A stretch of 12,546 nt of DNA from Cyclobacteriaceae bacterium (GTDB lineage Bacteria > Bacteroidota > Bacteroidia > Cytophagales > Cyclobacteriaceae). This document shows, piece by piece, positions 12,154 to 12,546 of the stretch. The stretch covers positions 1 through 12,546 of the forward strand of contig JANQPK010000113.1 of the NCBI GenBank assembly GCA_028289505.1, read 5' to 3'. Position numbers and translations under genes: made by a program. Position 1 is the first letter of the stretch; each line of letters begins with the position of its first letter. A model generated the notes under the pieces. It did not search any database. It saw only the letters and a list, made by a program, of their open reading frames with translations, and was not told where the DNA came from.

Positions 12154-12546
12154 TCGACAAATTTAATATCCTTTACCATCATTTGTAAGGTGCTTTCACC
12201 ACGATAATGATTCATGTCTAGGGTATAGACTAGATCGAAACTAGTAGCGGAAGCTATTGGTTCCGTAAATCGTGACATACCGAAGGCAAGACCGTCAATT
12301 AATTGACCAGCCCTGGATTTTACTTGGAATTTAAGATGCTGATCCTTTAATATTCTGGGCTTAGAGGAGATTTGCAGTCCCCTGGTCACAAAAACCGGAG
12401 GCATATTTCCAGGTCCAAACGGACCCATACGTCTTAGAATATGGTAAAACTTATCAGTAATATCCTCTAATGCCAACTCTTGGTCAATTTCAAGAACCGG
12501 AGTGAGTAGATCCTCGGAAATAGTGGCAGCAACAACCTCTTCGAAC
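12150..12546 (-). CDS. recJ: RecJ, single-stranded-DNA-specific 5'-3' exonuclease (C-terminal part)
   Basis: The frame is open from the right window edge to a TGA at 12152-12150, giving the last 131 residues; RecJ is usually about 570 residues, so the DHH catalytic domain and its metal ligands lie outside. The visible part is the C-terminal OB-like DNA-binding domain: FEEVVAATISEDLLTPVLEI, then DITDKFYHILRRMGPFGPGN, with the family-typical G-P-F-G-P-G-N-M-x-P-V-F turn, then a strand-rich end (VSSKP-like ISSKPRILKDQHLKF, IDGLAFGM, STLQMMVKDIKFVE). Family role: it degrades single-stranded DNA 5' to 3' in recombinational and mismatch repair and at stalled forks. A TTG at 12476 is not a start, since coding similarity continues upstream of it. 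Its stop overlaps the lptB start by four bases (ATGA). Confidence 0.94.
   Translation of the reverse strand, partial: FEEVVAATISEDLLTPVLEIDQELALEDITDKFYHILRRMGPFGPGNMPPVFVTRGLQISSKPRILKDQHLKFQVKSRAGQLIDGLAFGMSRFTEPIASATSFDLVYTLDMNHYRGESTLQMMVKDIKFVE

Overview
The window reads as ordinary chromosome from a Bacteroidota bacterium, most likely order Cytophagales. The clues are bacterial GH3-family protein, loose Bacteroidota-type lipoprotein signal, lack of Shine-Dalgarno signals, matches to the Bacteroidota -7 promoter element (TAnnTTTG), and a family-typical sugar nucleotidyltransferase. Base composition looks moderate (low-to-mid 40s % GC by eye). There are no transposases, phage genes, tRNAs, rRNAs or CRISPR arrays. 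Most genes are on the minus strand.

Layout. 1-625 is the N-terminal part of a membrane-anchored serine hydrolase of the beta-lactamase fold, cut by the window edge. 680-1192 is a small exported protein of unknown function, divergent from a GNAT acetyltransferase (1217-1657). 1677-2888 is a class V PLP-dependent enzyme; a rho-independent terminator (2920-2943) separates it from a small exported TPR-like protein (2970-3401). 3606-7560 holds ybbP, ybbA and a divergent tesA-like esterase, the same arrangement as tesA/ybbA-ybbP in E. coli; here the esterase looks like a lipoprotein. The gap after tesA carries two degenerate short tandem arrays (8-bp and 7-bp units). 7654-9082 holds a VOC/glyoxalase protein and a sugar nucleotidyltransferase, probably co-transcribed. 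9895-12546 is a tightly packed minus-strand operon recJ (partial) - lptB - GH3, with a 4-bp overlap and then directly abutting stop and start codons.

The most notable region is the roughly 810-bp gene-free stretch between the nucleotidyltransferase and GH3. It contains two perfect DnaA boxes (TTATCCACA) in inverted orientation within 90 bp, a one-mismatch box beside them, a further relaxed match, a palindrome between the two perfect boxes, and AT-rich inverted repeats on one side. It is a strong candidate for the chromosomal origin (oriC), or failing that a DnaA-titrating or DnaA-regulated site. The left arm genes run away from it, but the recJ-lptB-GH3 operon runs into it, which is mild counter-evidence.

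Functionally, several genes concern the envelope: LptB powers lipopolysaccharide export, YbbAP with TesA probably handles membrane-embedded lipophilic substrates, and the nucleotidyltransferase makes an activated sugar. RecJ is DNA repair. The GH3 protein's substrate is unknown.
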